Shown here one piece after another: positions 42,832-51,895 of a stretch of 64,000 bases of DNA. Positions within the stretch are counted from its first letter, which is position 1, and the number at the start of each line of letters is the position of its first letter. Location: the NCBI RefSeq assembly GCF_013618625.1, contig NZ_JABRWO010000001.1:248001-312000 (forward strand), written 5' to 3'. Made by a program: the position numbers and the translations under genes. The notes under the pieces were generated by a model, which was not told the origin of the DNA, ran no database searches, and worked only from the letters and a program-made list of their open reading frames with translations. This DNA comes from Bremerella alba (GTDB lineage: Bacteria; Planctomycetota; Planctomycetia; Pirellulales; Pirellulaceae).

Positions 42832-44358
42832 TTAGGTTCGTGACCGAAATTTGCTAGTCAGCACGGCCACACCATCTTGAAGCGTTTGTTTTTCATTGGC
42901 GTCAAATACCCAGTTGCTGGCGCAGGTCTGCCACAGCAGGACGATCCAAACGGCAAGCGCTGCCGGCCACCCAAGCCCCAACAGAAAGGGAGCGGCGGCG
43001 AGTAGAAGCGTTGATTTTTGAATTTCCATGCCATAACGATGGGCAAGCCACAATGCCAGAACGATCGCAATGGCGTTTGCCAGCGCCGTGGCGATCACTG
43101 CCCCGGTAAGTCCCCACATCGGCAGCAGCAAGGCATTCAGCCCCACGTTCGCGGCCAAGCCAATACCAAACACGATGGCCCCGACATGCGTTTTTTCGGC
43201 ACAGCAGAAATAAAGCATCGCGCAACCGACCAGGCTGTACCACACGCAGTAAGTCAGCGTCCACGGCAGCACGGCAAGACCGCCGCCGTACTTGCCTTCG
43301 AAGACGTACTCGAACAGGAACGGAGCGGTCAGCCCAATCACAATGGCACCGGCCATCATCACCATCGAGCTGGCCTTCAACAGCAGATTGAGTTGCTGCG
43401 AAACGTTCGACCGTTCGCCACGTTCCCAATCGGCCGAAAGGTGAGGCAGCAAAATCCCGCCAAACAGGTTCGCGACAGCAACCATCAGCCACGGCACCAC
43501 GCGGCTACTGTGATAGTCGCCGACGAGGGAAATACTTTCTTCCGCCGTCAGACCGCTGAAGTGCACGATCATGTAGCGATCGACCACTTCAAATAAATTC
43601 GAGAGCAGGTTAATCGCCCACAGCCACGCGGCAAAGGGAAGCAGCTTCTTCCAAAACTCCGACTGCATCGGCACGTGATCGCACAGCGGCATCTGCTTCC
43701 AGTCTCGCGTCAGCACGATGCTCCCCATCACCACGGTCACGCTGCAGGCGATACCGTAGGAAAGGATGACGCTCTCTGCGGACGTGTCATACCACAGCAA
43801 AAGCCCTAAACCGATGACGGCAAACAGCACACTATTGATGAACTGTAGCGCCGAAACCATACGCATTTGCCGCATGGCAATGAACAGTTCGACAAAGTAA
43901 TTGAACCCCACAACCGCGATCAGTGTGATGGCCACTACAGGAATGATCGGAGCAAGACTGGCATCTTTGAACAGCACGACCGCCGCTTGCTCATGAAAGA
44001 TCCACAGCAGACCACAACCGATGGCCGCCAAGCCAACCGTTGCGATCGTTGTTCGATAGAGGAACGTGCGTAACTCCCCTTTTTGTCGGTAATGTTCAAC
44101 GTAACGGCCAAAAGAGCCGGGTATCCCCAAAACGACCAGTGGCCCAGCCAGCATCAAAAAGCCAAACACCAAGTCCCACAGCCCTAGCTGTTCCGCCGGC
44201 AGCCAACGACAGAACAGCACACCACGGATGAAACCGATGCCCCGCTGAAACACGGTCAGCATGGCCAGCAGCATCATGCTCTCTGCCAGCGATGTGGTTT
44301 GGTAGGTCGGCGTAGATGGAATTTCAGCCGCGCTATCAACCGTCGGGGAAGCACTCAT
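42832..44358 (-). CDS. Wzx-like polysaccharide flippase (MOP superfamily)
   Basis: The 508-residue integral membrane protein has about 12-14 hydrophobic helices and begins with a family-like FQRGIGFIRGVLFCRWLPAEQLG. It is likely to flip lipid-linked oligosaccharide across the cytoplasmic membrane. Its ATG at 44358 overlaps the stop of the polysaccharide deacetylase gene as ATGA, and it precedes the GT4 gene by 16 bp. The assignment to Wzx rather than another MOP member rests on the neighbourhood. Confidence 0.85.
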   Translation of the reverse strand: MSASPTVDSAAEIPSTPTYQTTSLAESMMLLAMLTVFQRGIGFIRGVLFCRWLPAEQLGLWDLVFGFLMLAGPLVVLGIPGSFGRYVEHYRQKGELRTFLYRTTIATVGLAAIGCGLLWIFHEQAAVVLFKDASLAPIIPVVAITLIAVVGFNYFVELFIAMRQMRMVSALQFINSVLFAVIGLGLLLWYDTSAESVILSYGIACSVTVVMGSIVLTRDWKQMPLCDHVPMQSEFWKKLLPFAAWLWAINLLSNLFEVVDRYMIVHFSGLTAEESISLVGDYHSSRVVPWLMVAVANLFGGILLPHLSADWERGERSNVSQQLNLLLKASSMVMMAGAIVIGLTAPFLFEYVFEGKYGGGLAVLPWTLTYCVWYSLVGCAMLYFCCAEKTHVGAIVFGIGLAANVGLNALLLPMWGLTGAVIATALANAIAIVLALWLAHRYGMEIQKSTLLLAAAPFLLGLGWPAALAVWIVLLWQTCASNWVFDANEKQTLQDGVAVLTSKFRSRT

Positions 44359-45212
44359 GCGTCCCCCTCTGCATTGGCATAGCACGGTTGATAACGTTGA
44401 ATGCCGGATAGCTTACGGGGATCGATCGTCAGCCAATTACGAATTCGCGAAAGCTCGCGATCGCCGTGTATGCGTTGAATATGATAAGGATCGTCGCCTG
44501 GGAAATTGTAGCCACCGTACGCGGAACAAAACCCCAGGATGCCATTGCTGCGGAGCATGTTGATCGCTGCGTCGTTCAGATTGGCATGCTGGCCAAAGGG
44601 AAACGCAAAGTAGCGAATCGGCTGATCGATCAGCGATGCCAGTTCATGGGTCGCTGTAATCACTTCGTCATGCAATTTTTCAACGTCGCGTATCTTTCCC
44701 ACGTCGGGATGGGTTCGCGAATGTCCGCCGATCTCGATCACGCCACTTGCTGCCATCGCGTGCAGTTCTTCGACTGTGTTTGGCCGGGCATCGATTCCCA
44801 ACTCCGCGTCATGCGGAAATGGTTTACCGGTCAGCACGTTTTCAAGCGTTACGAAGTACGTGGCCGGCATCTGCCGCTGAATCAACTCGCCGATGGCCTG
44901 TTCGCTGTTGTCGCCGTAGCCATCGTCGAAGGTAATCGCCACGCATGGCCTGGGATTGTATCGCAAAGCGATGCGGCGTTGAGCCTCGGCCAGGCTCACT
45001 ACTTCCAAGTTTGCTTGCAGCCAATCGAGATGACGACGAAACCCGTCGTTGGTGATCGTCCAGTCACTCAGATTCTGATCGGCCACGCGATGGTAGAAAA
45101 GTACCATCACCGGCGCAAGTCCGACCCGCGCGCGGACTTTTCGAAACCGGGCTCGCCAAGGCCAGGTTGCGGCATAATAACCGTCGATCAGATGTTCGTT
45201 AAATCGCTGCAT
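44355..45212 (-). CDS. NodB-type polysaccharide deacetylase
   Basis: The 285-residue protein has the carbohydrate esterase 4 motifs TFDDGYGDN (catalytic Asp and metal Asp), GGHSRTHPDVG (metal-binding His pair) and FPFGQ. It removes acetyl groups from N-acetylated sugars. No signal peptide is evident, so it may act at the membrane or in the cytoplasm on lipid-linked precursors. The ribosome-binding site is AAGGGAA. It overlaps the flippase gene by 4 bp. Confidence 0.9.
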   Translation of the reverse strand: MQRFNEHLIDGYYAATWPWRARFRKVRARVGLAPVMVLFYHRVADQNLSDWTITNDGFRRHLDWLQANLEVVSLAEAQRRIALRYNPRPCVAITFDDGYGDNSEQAIGELIQRQMPATYFVTLENVLTGKPFPHDAELGIDARPNTVEELHAMAASGVIEIGGHSRTHPDVGKIRDVEKLHDEVITATHELASLIDQPIRYFAFPFGQHANLNDAAINMLRSNGILGFCSAYGGYNFPGDDPYHIQRIHGDRELSRIRNWLTIDPRKLSGIQRYQPCYANAEGDA

Positions 45213-45219
45213 GGTTCCC

Positions 45220-46323
45220 TTATTCGCTCTTTCCGAGCGAAGCTTTGAGCCAGCTTTTGACCTGAGTTTTCGTCGTCCAAATCCCTTGCCGGATCAACCC
45301 GAAGGTTGTGTTGGGCACGACGCGGATCGTCTCGCAGGCGCGTGATTCGGCTCGCCAGTGGGCTTTATAGGGTTCGTCGCCGCGCATGAAATCGACAAAC
45401 GATTTCTCTTGCTCGATCGCACGACGAATGACGGCGATCTGCATCAGGCTGCCTGGCTCGTCACTGAGGCGGTCTGGATCGATACCTGCCTGGTAGGCGT
45501 ACGCAATGTCTTCGCTGGGAAAGTGAATCTCGGCGGCGACCGGGACGCCATCCAGATCGAGCCAGAGGATCTCGCACTTGCCGTCGGCCATCATCTGGGT
45601 GGCCGCGTCGTATAAAAACTTGGTGAAGCGGTCGTCCGCAAAACAACCTGGCTGATCGAGCGACTTACGTCTTCGCATGTGCAGGTCAATCAGTATCGGC
45701 ATAGCGGCGTCCAGGCCCACAACGCTGTTGCAAACGTGTAGCTGGCAGCGGTCGGTATCGAGTACGCGGCTAATCTGTCGGCGGATCTGCTTGCGATGCG
45801 ACTTCGACTGCTGCATCTCGAAGTCATACCATGTTTCCGGCAGTTCCAGACGCCAGCAATTGAGCCCTGGTAAACGTTGCACCATGGCCTGACAGTGCAT
45901 CAACCGCTGGGCCAGTTCGTTTGAAATGGATGTCCCCTTTTCCAGGTTATCCCATTCCATCGCATCCCAGGCATTCGAGGTGGTTAACGCTTCTTGCAAC
46001 CAATCGACCAAGAAGGGTGCCACACGATTCGCGTCATCTGGATGAATCAGAACATCGAGGTAGTCGCTGCATACTTCCCCATCGCCTAGAAAGCGAAGCG
46101 TTCGACCGCCCGTTTTCCCGGCGGCTTTATACCAAGGAGCCAGGCCTATGAGTTCGTCATCATCAAATACACCGACGACAAACAATTGATGGCCATCGCC
46201 ATAATGTTGCCACCACGACATCATCCAGTCGTAACTGCGGAATGGAACATTGCCAGCCAACGCATTCCAGGCAGACCGCAAGGAAACGACCGATTGAGGA
46301 TCTGAAAACCGTTCGACACGCAT
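45220..46323 (-). CDS. BioF2-like / FemAB-type acetyltransferase
   Basis: The 367-residue protein fits the GNAT-fold Acetyltransf_6 (BioF2-like) group often found in exopolysaccharide and exosortase-linked gene clusters. Family-like elements are SYDWMMSWWQHYGDG near the N-terminus and, in the C-terminal half, HFPSEDIAYAYQAGIDPDR and a MRGDEPYKAHW motif close to the end. A GTG at 46353 would add 10 residues. It probably acylates or aminoacylates a sugar or peptide precursor. It is the first gene of the minus-strand operon. Confidence 0.82.
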   Translation of the reverse strand: MRVERFSDPQSVVSLRSAWNALAGNVPFRSYDWMMSWWQHYGDGHQLFVVGVFDDDELIGLAPWYKAAGKTGGRTLRFLGDGEVCSDYLDVLIHPDDANRVAPFLVDWLQEALTTSNAWDAMEWDNLEKGTSISNELAQRLMHCQAMVQRLPGLNCWRLELPETWYDFEMQQSKSHRKQIRRQISRVLDTDRCQLHVCNSVVGLDAAMPILIDLHMRRRKSLDQPGCFADDRFTKFLYDAATQMMADGKCEILWLDLDGVPVAAEIHFPSEDIAYAYQAGIDPDRLSDEPGSLMQIAVIRRAIEQEKSFVDFMRGDEPYKAHWRAESRACETIRVVPNTTFGLIRQGIWTTKTQVKSWLKASLGKSE

Positions 46324-46765
46324 AGAAATCAGGGGGACTAAGTTAACTTTCACACCGGCGATTGCGTACCGCCGGACGCTCTATATCTCGACAACGGACT
46401 ATCAAACATTCCCCACTTTTAGGTAAAAGCAAACGAAGTTCGATCGGTTTTGGGAAGGATGCTTCGCGGTCATCGGATGAATGTTTCTCGAAAGCGACAC
46501 GCGTTGACTTTTCGCCACATCGATTGCCATTTGGCAACATTCGCCGGTGGGCATGCCGCAAGTGACTTGCCGCACCTAAGTGCCTTGCCAGTAATCTCTT
46601 ATCCCACATTCGCCTCGCGTCTTTCGAGTGATTGGCACTGCGATTGCCTTTGATTTCCAGCGAATCGGGGTTGTGGGAAGCAGGACCTCCGGCCGCTTGG
46701 CTGCGTCTTGCTTCCCTCACCTTTTTCACTCCCCTTACGACGTGCCCTTTCGCGAGGCAATGGAA
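46324..46765. other. divergent regulatory region of two envelope gene sets
   Basis: This 442-bp region separates the minus-strand operon from the wzz-like operon. It holds the sigma-54 promoter at 46632-46647 (plus strand) and a hairpin CCGGCG...CGCCGG at 46355-46375 in the 5' leader of the minus operon. No gene is supported. Confidence 0.6.
46632..46647 (+). promoter_or_regulatory. sigma-54 (RpoN) promoter before the wzz-like operon
   Basis: TTGGCACTGCGATTGC matches the -24/-12 consensus TGGCAC-N5-TTGC, with GG and GC exactly 10 bp apart. It points toward the wzz-like gene, whose start is about 118 bp downstream. RpoN promoters need an enhancer-binding activator, and none is encoded next to the locus. 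Confidence 0.7.
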
Positions 46766-48235
46766 ATGTTCAATCCAGCAGACATCCTCTTCGCACTTGT
46801 TCAGTATCGTTTACGCTGGATCATTCCCACGATATTAGTGGCCGCCGCCGCGCTGGCATACGCCGTCGTCAAGCCGAACTCTTGGGAAGCGACCCAGAGC
46901 ATCGTTTTGCGGGACGAAGCCGTCAGCAGCCTCGGACGACCAGGGCAATTCACCGGCGTCGAAGACATGAAGCACGCCCAAGAAACGGTGCTCCAACTAA
47001 CCCGTTCCCGCGAAGTGATTCAGGTAGCGCTACAGGAACTTGGGGCACCGGCCAACCGTTGGTCGACCGCCAACTGGCCGAGCAAAGACGACATCGCTGC
47101 AGCCCGCAAGTCGATCAGCGTCCATTCCCCCGGCGGTACCGAATTCGGCACGACCGAAATGCTATACATCACCGTCGAAGCCGACACGCCCGAGCGTGCC
47201 AATAGGCTGAACCAGCTAATCTGCGCCCAACTCGACCAGCAATTGGGCGAGATGCGAAACAGCCGCGCCCTCAGCCTGGTGGAAGAACTCAACTATCGTC
47301 AGCAACAAGCCGACCAAGCCTTGTCCAGCGTGACCGATCGGCTTTCCGAATTGGAATCTGAAGTCGGGACCGACCTGGCAGAACTCCGCATCCTCAATGA
47401 AGTGGGCTCTGGCAACGGCAACCTTCGCGAGCAGCTGCTGCAGATCAAGAACGAACTCCGCACAGCTTTAGCCAATCAGCAAAGCTCGCAACGTTTGCTG
47501 GAAATCTTGGAAGCCGCCCAGCAGAACACAAGTGAATTGATTGCCACGCCCAACCAACTTCTGGAATCCCAACCTTCGCTGCGTCGACTGAAAGAAGGAC
47601 TGATCGATGCCCAGCTGCGTTCGGCTCAATTGCAAGGAATTCGCACCGAGAGCCATCCCGGTGTTGTCGCGGCTCGACATGCCGAAGAAGAAATTCGTGG
47701 TCACCTGCACCAGGAAATCGCCATTGCCATTCGCAGCCTCAACGCCGAGCAAAGCGTGAACAACAGCCGTATCGCTCAGCTGCAAACCATGCTCGACGAT
47801 GTCAGCGAGCGCATGACCAAGCTGGCTTCCTTGCGAGCTGGGTACAACAACCTGGTGGCCGAAGTTCGCGAAAAGAACAACAAGCTGACCCAAATTCGCA
47901 CCGACCTGGCCGATGCTCGTTCTTCCGTCGAAGCGGCGACCACGACCACTCTGGTCACGAAAGTGAGCATCCCGGAAGTCAGTGACTATCCGGTGGGGCC
48001 TTCCCGCAAGGCGATTGTCGGAGCAGGCGTTTTCGGTGGGGTGGCCTTGGGGCTGGGGATTCTCTTTCTGACGGTCCCACTGACGCCTGCACCATCGGCA
48101 CAACCGGCAGCATCGGCAAGCTCATCGAGCAATGATACCGGTGCCATGCAGCATCCGGCTCCTGGAACTGGGCATGGCCTATCTTTGAAGGAAGCTTTAT
48201 TCCATCTCGCACACCGCAATCCTTCAACCAATTGA
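46766..48235 (+). CDS. Wzz/GumC-type polysaccharide chain-length regulator
   Basis: The 489-residue protein has N-terminal and C-terminal membrane helices (WIIPTILVAAAALAYAVV and AIVGAGVFGGVALGLGILFL) around a roughly 370-residue periplasmic helical domain with coiled coils (NSRALSLVEELNYRQQQADQ region). This is the Wzz/PCP plan. No Walker motifs for an attached tyrosine kinase are present in it. ATG 46766, 8 bases after GAGG, is preferred to ATG 46760. The long C-terminal Ala/Ser tail is low complexity. It is the first gene of the plus-strand set. Confidence 0.85.
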   Translation: MFNPADILFALVQYRLRWIIPTILVAAAALAYAVVKPNSWEATQSIVLRDEAVSSLGRPGQFTGVEDMKHAQETVLQLTRSREVIQVALQELGAPANRWSTANWPSKDDIAAARKSISVHSPGGTEFGTTEMLYITVEADTPERANRLNQLICAQLDQQLGEMRNSRALSLVEELNYRQQQADQALSSVTDRLSELESEVGTDLAELRILNEVGSGNGNLREQLLQIKNELRTALANQQSSQRLLEILEAAQQNTSELIATPNQLLESQPSLRRLKEGLIDAQLRSAQLQGIRTESHPGVVAARHAEEEIRGHLHQEIAIAIRSLNAEQSVNNSRIAQLQTMLDDVSERMTKLASLRAGYNNLVAEVREKNNKLTQIRTDLADARSSVEAATTTTLVTKVSIPEVSDYPVGPSRKAIVGAGVFGGVALGLGILFLTVPLTPAPSAQPAASASSSSNDTGAMQHPAPGTGHGLSLKEALFHLAHRNPSTN

Positions 48236-48297
48236 TTCGCGTCTTCAGCACTTTCGAGTGACTTGGATTCGAGGATCCGACTGCTGAAGCTATCGAC

Positions 48298-49698
48298 ATG
48301 ACCGCCATCGTTGCCATTTTTGTTCTCGTCGGACTGGTATGGGGAACCATCCTGGCCACGCGTGGTAACTTGCTCCTGGCCTGCGTGGGTCTCCTCGTTG
48401 CGACAGCGGTAGCCGGTGTCTACTTCCTGCAATTCGATCTGGGGGGCATTACTCTCTCGATCGACCGCCTGGCGATTGTTGGTCTGGCGGCTGCGTTTGT
48501 TTTGCAGTGGAAAATGGGGAAGGTCGAGCTGCGTCCCTGGATGATGCTCGATACGGTTATCGCCATCTTCTTTGGCGTGCTGTTTCTTAACACGTTTACC
48601 CACGACTACCGCAACATCGAGCCCGGCCAGGTTCCGCCGGTTCAGCATTTAATCAATGGTTACCTGATTCCCCTGTCGGTTTATATCGTCGCGCGAAACT
48701 TAAAGTACGACGAAAAGCAGATCGACTGGTTCCTGATGGCAATGACCGCGTTTGGCGTTTACTTGGCGGTGATTGGCATCATGGAAGGACTAGGGCTTTA
48801 TGGCTTCGTCTTCCCACGCTACATCGCCGATCCCAAGATTGGCCTGCACTTCGGTCGCGCTCGCGGACCGATGGTTCAATCGGTGAGCTACGGCGTATAC
48901 CTTTGCGGATGCCTGTTGACGACTTGCCTGCTCTGGACGCGGGCCTCCAAACAATGGAAGTGGTTCATCTTCAGTTTGATTCCGCTGTTCCTGGCGGCGA
49001 TCTTTTTCACGAAAACACGCACTGTCTGGGCTGGCTGCGGCTTGAGCCTGATGGCTGGCATCTTCCTGACCATGCAAGGCAAAACACGGACTGTCCTGCT
49101 TACCGGCATGGTGGCCTGCGGCCTGCTGGCTGTGGTTGCCAAGTCGGACGCGATCATGGGATTGCAGCGAGAAGGCTCGGTTCAAGACACGCGTCGTTCG
49201 GTCAGCATGCGGGCCAGCTTTACTTACGTCTCGTGGGAGATGTTCCTCGATCGACCGATCTTGGGGCATGGCTTCAGTCAATTTAAGAAGGCCAAACTGC
49301 CGTACCTGGCCGATCGCAACGTCGACCTGGTTCTTGAATCGATTCGCGACTACGACCATCACAACACATTCCTCAGCGTGCTATGCGACTTAGGCCTCTT
49401 GGGCTTTATTCCGTTTTTGACCATGTACGGAATGTGGCTTCGAAACGGCTGGCGACAGGCCCGCAGCAATTCGCCGGACTGGGCAAAAGCGGTGGGCACG
49501 CTGGGCGTCGGCGTGGTCTTGATCGCGTTCTGCCAGATGATTGGCCACGAAATCACCTTCATGCCGTACGACCACCTATTGATTTTCTTGGTCGCCGGAA
49601 TGAACGCCGCTTTGGCTTACGACTTTGGCTTGGTTAAGCGTACCCAACCAACCACCCCATCCACTGCCTGGCAGCACCACGCTGCCGCGCGAGGTTAA
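48298..49698 (+). CDS. O-antigen ligase/polymerase family protein
   Basis: The 466-residue polytopic membrane protein has about 10-12 hydrophobic segments and a large loop typical of the Wzy/WaaL group. Family-like elements include FTKTRTVWAGC before a helix, and ILGHGFSQFKKAK followed by DHHNTFLSVLCDLGLLGF. It either polymerises or transfers O-antigen-like glycans on the outer face of the cytoplasmic membrane. It follows the wzz-like gene by 62 bp and precedes the WecG-like gene by 7 bp. Confidence 0.88.
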   Translation: MTAIVAIFVLVGLVWGTILATRGNLLLACVGLLVATAVAGVYFLQFDLGGITLSIDRLAIVGLAAAFVLQWKMGKVELRPWMMLDTVIAIFFGVLFLNTFTHDYRNIEPGQVPPVQHLINGYLIPLSVYIVARNLKYDEKQIDWFLMAMTAFGVYLAVIGIMEGLGLYGFVFPRYIADPKIGLHFGRARGPMVQSVSYGVYLCGCLLTTCLLWTRASKQWKWFIFSLIPLFLAAIFFTKTRTVWAGCGLSLMAGIFLTMQGKTRTVLLTGMVACGLLAVVAKSDAIMGLQREGSVQDTRRSVSMRASFTYVSWEMFLDRPILGHGFSQFKKAKLPYLADRNVDLVLESIRDYDHHNTFLSVLCDLGLLGFIPFLTMYGMWLRNGWRQARSNSPDWAKAVGTLGVGVVLIAFCQMIGHEITFMPYDHLLIFLVAGMNAALAYDFGLVKRTQPTTPSTAWQHHAAARG

Positions 49699-49705
49699 CC
49701 GTATC

Positions 49706-50497
49706 ATGAATTCTGACCGCATTGAGATGTTTGGTATCGAAATCGATTCGCTCCGCATGACCGGTGCCGTCGATCGTCTGACAACTTGGCTGCATGCCGA
49801 TACCGATGCCGCGTGCCGCTTTGTCGTCACGCCCAATGTCGATCACACCGTCTTGCTGCAAACCAGCGATCCCCTGCGCGATGCCTACGGCGACGCCGAC
49901 CTGGTGTTGGCCGATGGATGGCCGGTCGTGTTTGCTTCACGATTGTTTGGCAAACCGCTTCCTGAACGGGTCACCGGCAGCGACTTGATCCCCGCGTTGT
50001 TTCGTGCCGCAGAGAAGACGACTCCTCTGAAGACATTCTTATTGGGTGCCGCTCCGGGGGTGGCTCAACGAGCTGCAGTCAACGTCCACAAGCAGTTTCC
50101 CAACGTGCAGATCGTGGGGACGTATAGTCCGCCGCTCGGTTTCGAGAACGATCCGGAAGAAAACCAACAAATCTTGGAACGCATCGCAGATGCCCAGCCG
50201 CAGTTGCTGGTGATTGGCCTGGGGGCTCCTAAACAAGAGCTATGGATCCATAAGGTCCGCCACCAAGTGGCCGCCAAAGTGGCCGTATGTGCTGGGGCAA
50301 CCATCGATTTCCTTGCTGGCGAAAAAAACCGTGCCCCACAGTGGATGCAGCGTACTGGGCTAGAATGGGCCTACCGCATTGGCACCGATCCTAAGCGTCT
50401 GGCCAAGCGATATGCCAAGGACGCGGTGGTCTTCCCGCGCATCCTCTGGAACGAGTGGACCAAGCCGGGTCTGAGTCGCCCCGACTTTTCCAAATAG
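49706..50497 (+). CDS. WecG/TagA/CpsF-family glycosyltransferase
   Basis: The 263-residue protein has the family signatures NVDHTVLLQ, LADGWPVVFASRLFG, RVTGSDL, VIGLGAPKQELW, and GATIDFLAGEKNRAPQWMQR. These enzymes add ManNAcA or ManNAc-like sugars to lipid-linked intermediates. ATG 49706 follows GAGG with about 9-base spacing; a longer upstream frame overlaps the ligase gene and is rejected. It belongs to the wzz-like operon. Confidence 0.93.
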   Translation: MNSDRIEMFGIEIDSLRMTGAVDRLTTWLHADTDAACRFVVTPNVDHTVLLQTSDPLRDAYGDADLVLADGWPVVFASRLFGKPLPERVTGSDLIPALFRAAEKTTPLKTFLLGAAPGVAQRAAVNVHKQFPNVQIVGTYSPPLGFENDPEENQQILERIADAQPQLLVIGLGAPKQELWIHKVRHQVAAKVAVCAGATIDFLAGEKNRAPQWMQRTGLEWAYRIGTDPKRLAKRYAKDAVVFPRILWNEWTKPGLSRPDFSK

Positions 50498-50590
50498 CAA
50501 CATACCTCTATAGTTGCGACAAGGAAGTCGAGTCCAACACTCGGCGTTAAGTGGCCCTCTATGAAGACAGACCACTAGGAAGGATTTATC

Positions 50591-51826
50591 GTGCGTCGCG
50601 CGCTGGTATTGGTTGTCGATGGTTGGGGAGCCGGGTTTCTCGGTTGCTATGGGAATTCGTGGCTCGATACGCCGGCGCTCGATCAATGGGCATGTCAGTC
50701 GCTACTGTTCGAGCAGTGCCTGTCGGAGTGCCCTGCCCCGTTAGACCTGTATCCGCACCTGTTTGAAGGTTCGCATCCGGTCGGTCCGGTTCAGCCGAAC
50801 GGCCTGATGAGTGCTTTAGCCGACGCCGACATTCCGGTGCATCTGCTGTCGGACGACCCAAGCCTACTGGCGCTGCGTGACACGACACGCCTCACTTCGG
50901 TCGAAACGTTTCCTAAGGTTGCTGACGTTGCGGCTGCTTCTCCAGAAGAAACGACGCTCGCCCGCTTTGCCGGTGTGCTTTTAGACTGGCTCGAAGAACC
51001 GGCCCGCGAGGAAATCATTTGGGCGCATGCCCGGGGGATGCTCGGCCCGTGGGATGCCCCGTATTGCTTTCGCGAAGATCTCGCCGACGAAGAGGACCCT
51101 GCCCCACCGACCATGGTGCATCCTCCCTTCGAGCGCGAGAACCGCGAGTTCGATTCCGACCACGTCCTGGGCATCACGCAGGCCTACGCCGGTCAGGTCA
51201 CGGTGCTCGACATGCTGCTGGGCGAACTGCTGGCAACCATCGAGGAACTGCCAGAAGAAGAACAACCGCTTGTCGTGCTGACCTCGTCCGGCGGGTACCC
51301 TTTAGGCCTACACGGACAAATCGGACGTGACGACCATTCGACCGTACGGCTTTATAGCGATACGCTGCACGTCCCTCTTTTGATTCGCCAGCCGGGCGGG
51401 AAAGATGGCCTGGCCCGCTGTCAGGGCTTGGCACGGCTGGGGGACATACTACCGACGATTGTCCAGGCCTTCGGCCTTGAAACCGCCTCGCCGGAAGGCC
51501 TCAACCTGCTGGAAGTACGCTTGGATGAAGAACGCGAGTTCGTCCTGTGCGGACAGGCCGATCAACGTTGCTTCCGCTGCGACTACTGGAGCCTGCGGTA
51601 TCACCTGCCGGATTTAGAGACGCCGGTCGATGAAATCGACGTGCAGCAGATTGCGACCGAACTGTTCGTCAAACCGGACGACCGCTGGGATGTGAACAAC
51701 ATCGCCGACCGCTGTAAGAATATCGCGGAAGTAGGTCTTCAAACGGCGTTGGCCATCGAACACGCCTACCGAAACGATCTGCCGCTTCCCAAGATCCCCG
51801 AAGCACTTCGCACGGTTGTCGACTAA
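50591..51826 (+). CDS. degenerate sulfatase/alkaline phosphatase-like protein
   Basis: The 411-residue protein has the sulfatase-superfamily start LVVDGWGAGFLGCYGN, and later GGYPLGLHGQIGR-YSDTLHVPLLIRQPG. Key residues are lost: the C/S-x-P-S-R nucleophile motif is not present (SECPAPLDL instead), the second metal Asp is missing (DGW where DD is expected), and the TSDHG equivalent is TSSGG. It is probably catalytically inactive as a sulfatase, or has another activity. GTG 50591 is backed by AGGAAGGA. It is the last gene of the plus-strand set. No signal peptide is seen. Confidence 0.75.
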   Translation: MRRALVLVVDGWGAGFLGCYGNSWLDTPALDQWACQSLLFEQCLSECPAPLDLYPHLFEGSHPVGPVQPNGLMSALADADIPVHLLSDDPSLLALRDTTRLTSVETFPKVADVAAASPEETTLARFAGVLLDWLEEPAREEIIWAHARGMLGPWDAPYCFREDLADEEDPAPPTMVHPPFERENREFDSDHVLGITQAYAGQVTVLDMLLGELLATIEELPEEEQPLVVLTSSGGYPLGLHGQIGRDDHSTVRLYSDTLHVPLLIRQPGGKDGLARCQGLARLGDILPTIVQAFGLETASPEGLNLLEVRLDEEREFVLCGQADQRCFRCDYWSLRYHLPDLETPVDEIDVQQIATELFVKPDDRWDVNNIADRCKNIAEVGLQTALAIEHAYRNDLPLPKIPEALRTVVD

Positions 51827-51895
51827 TGCCCTGCTTCGTTAAGCTGCGGCTTTCGACGTTTAAGAAATCGTCTTCTAGATCGTCAAACTAAATCA

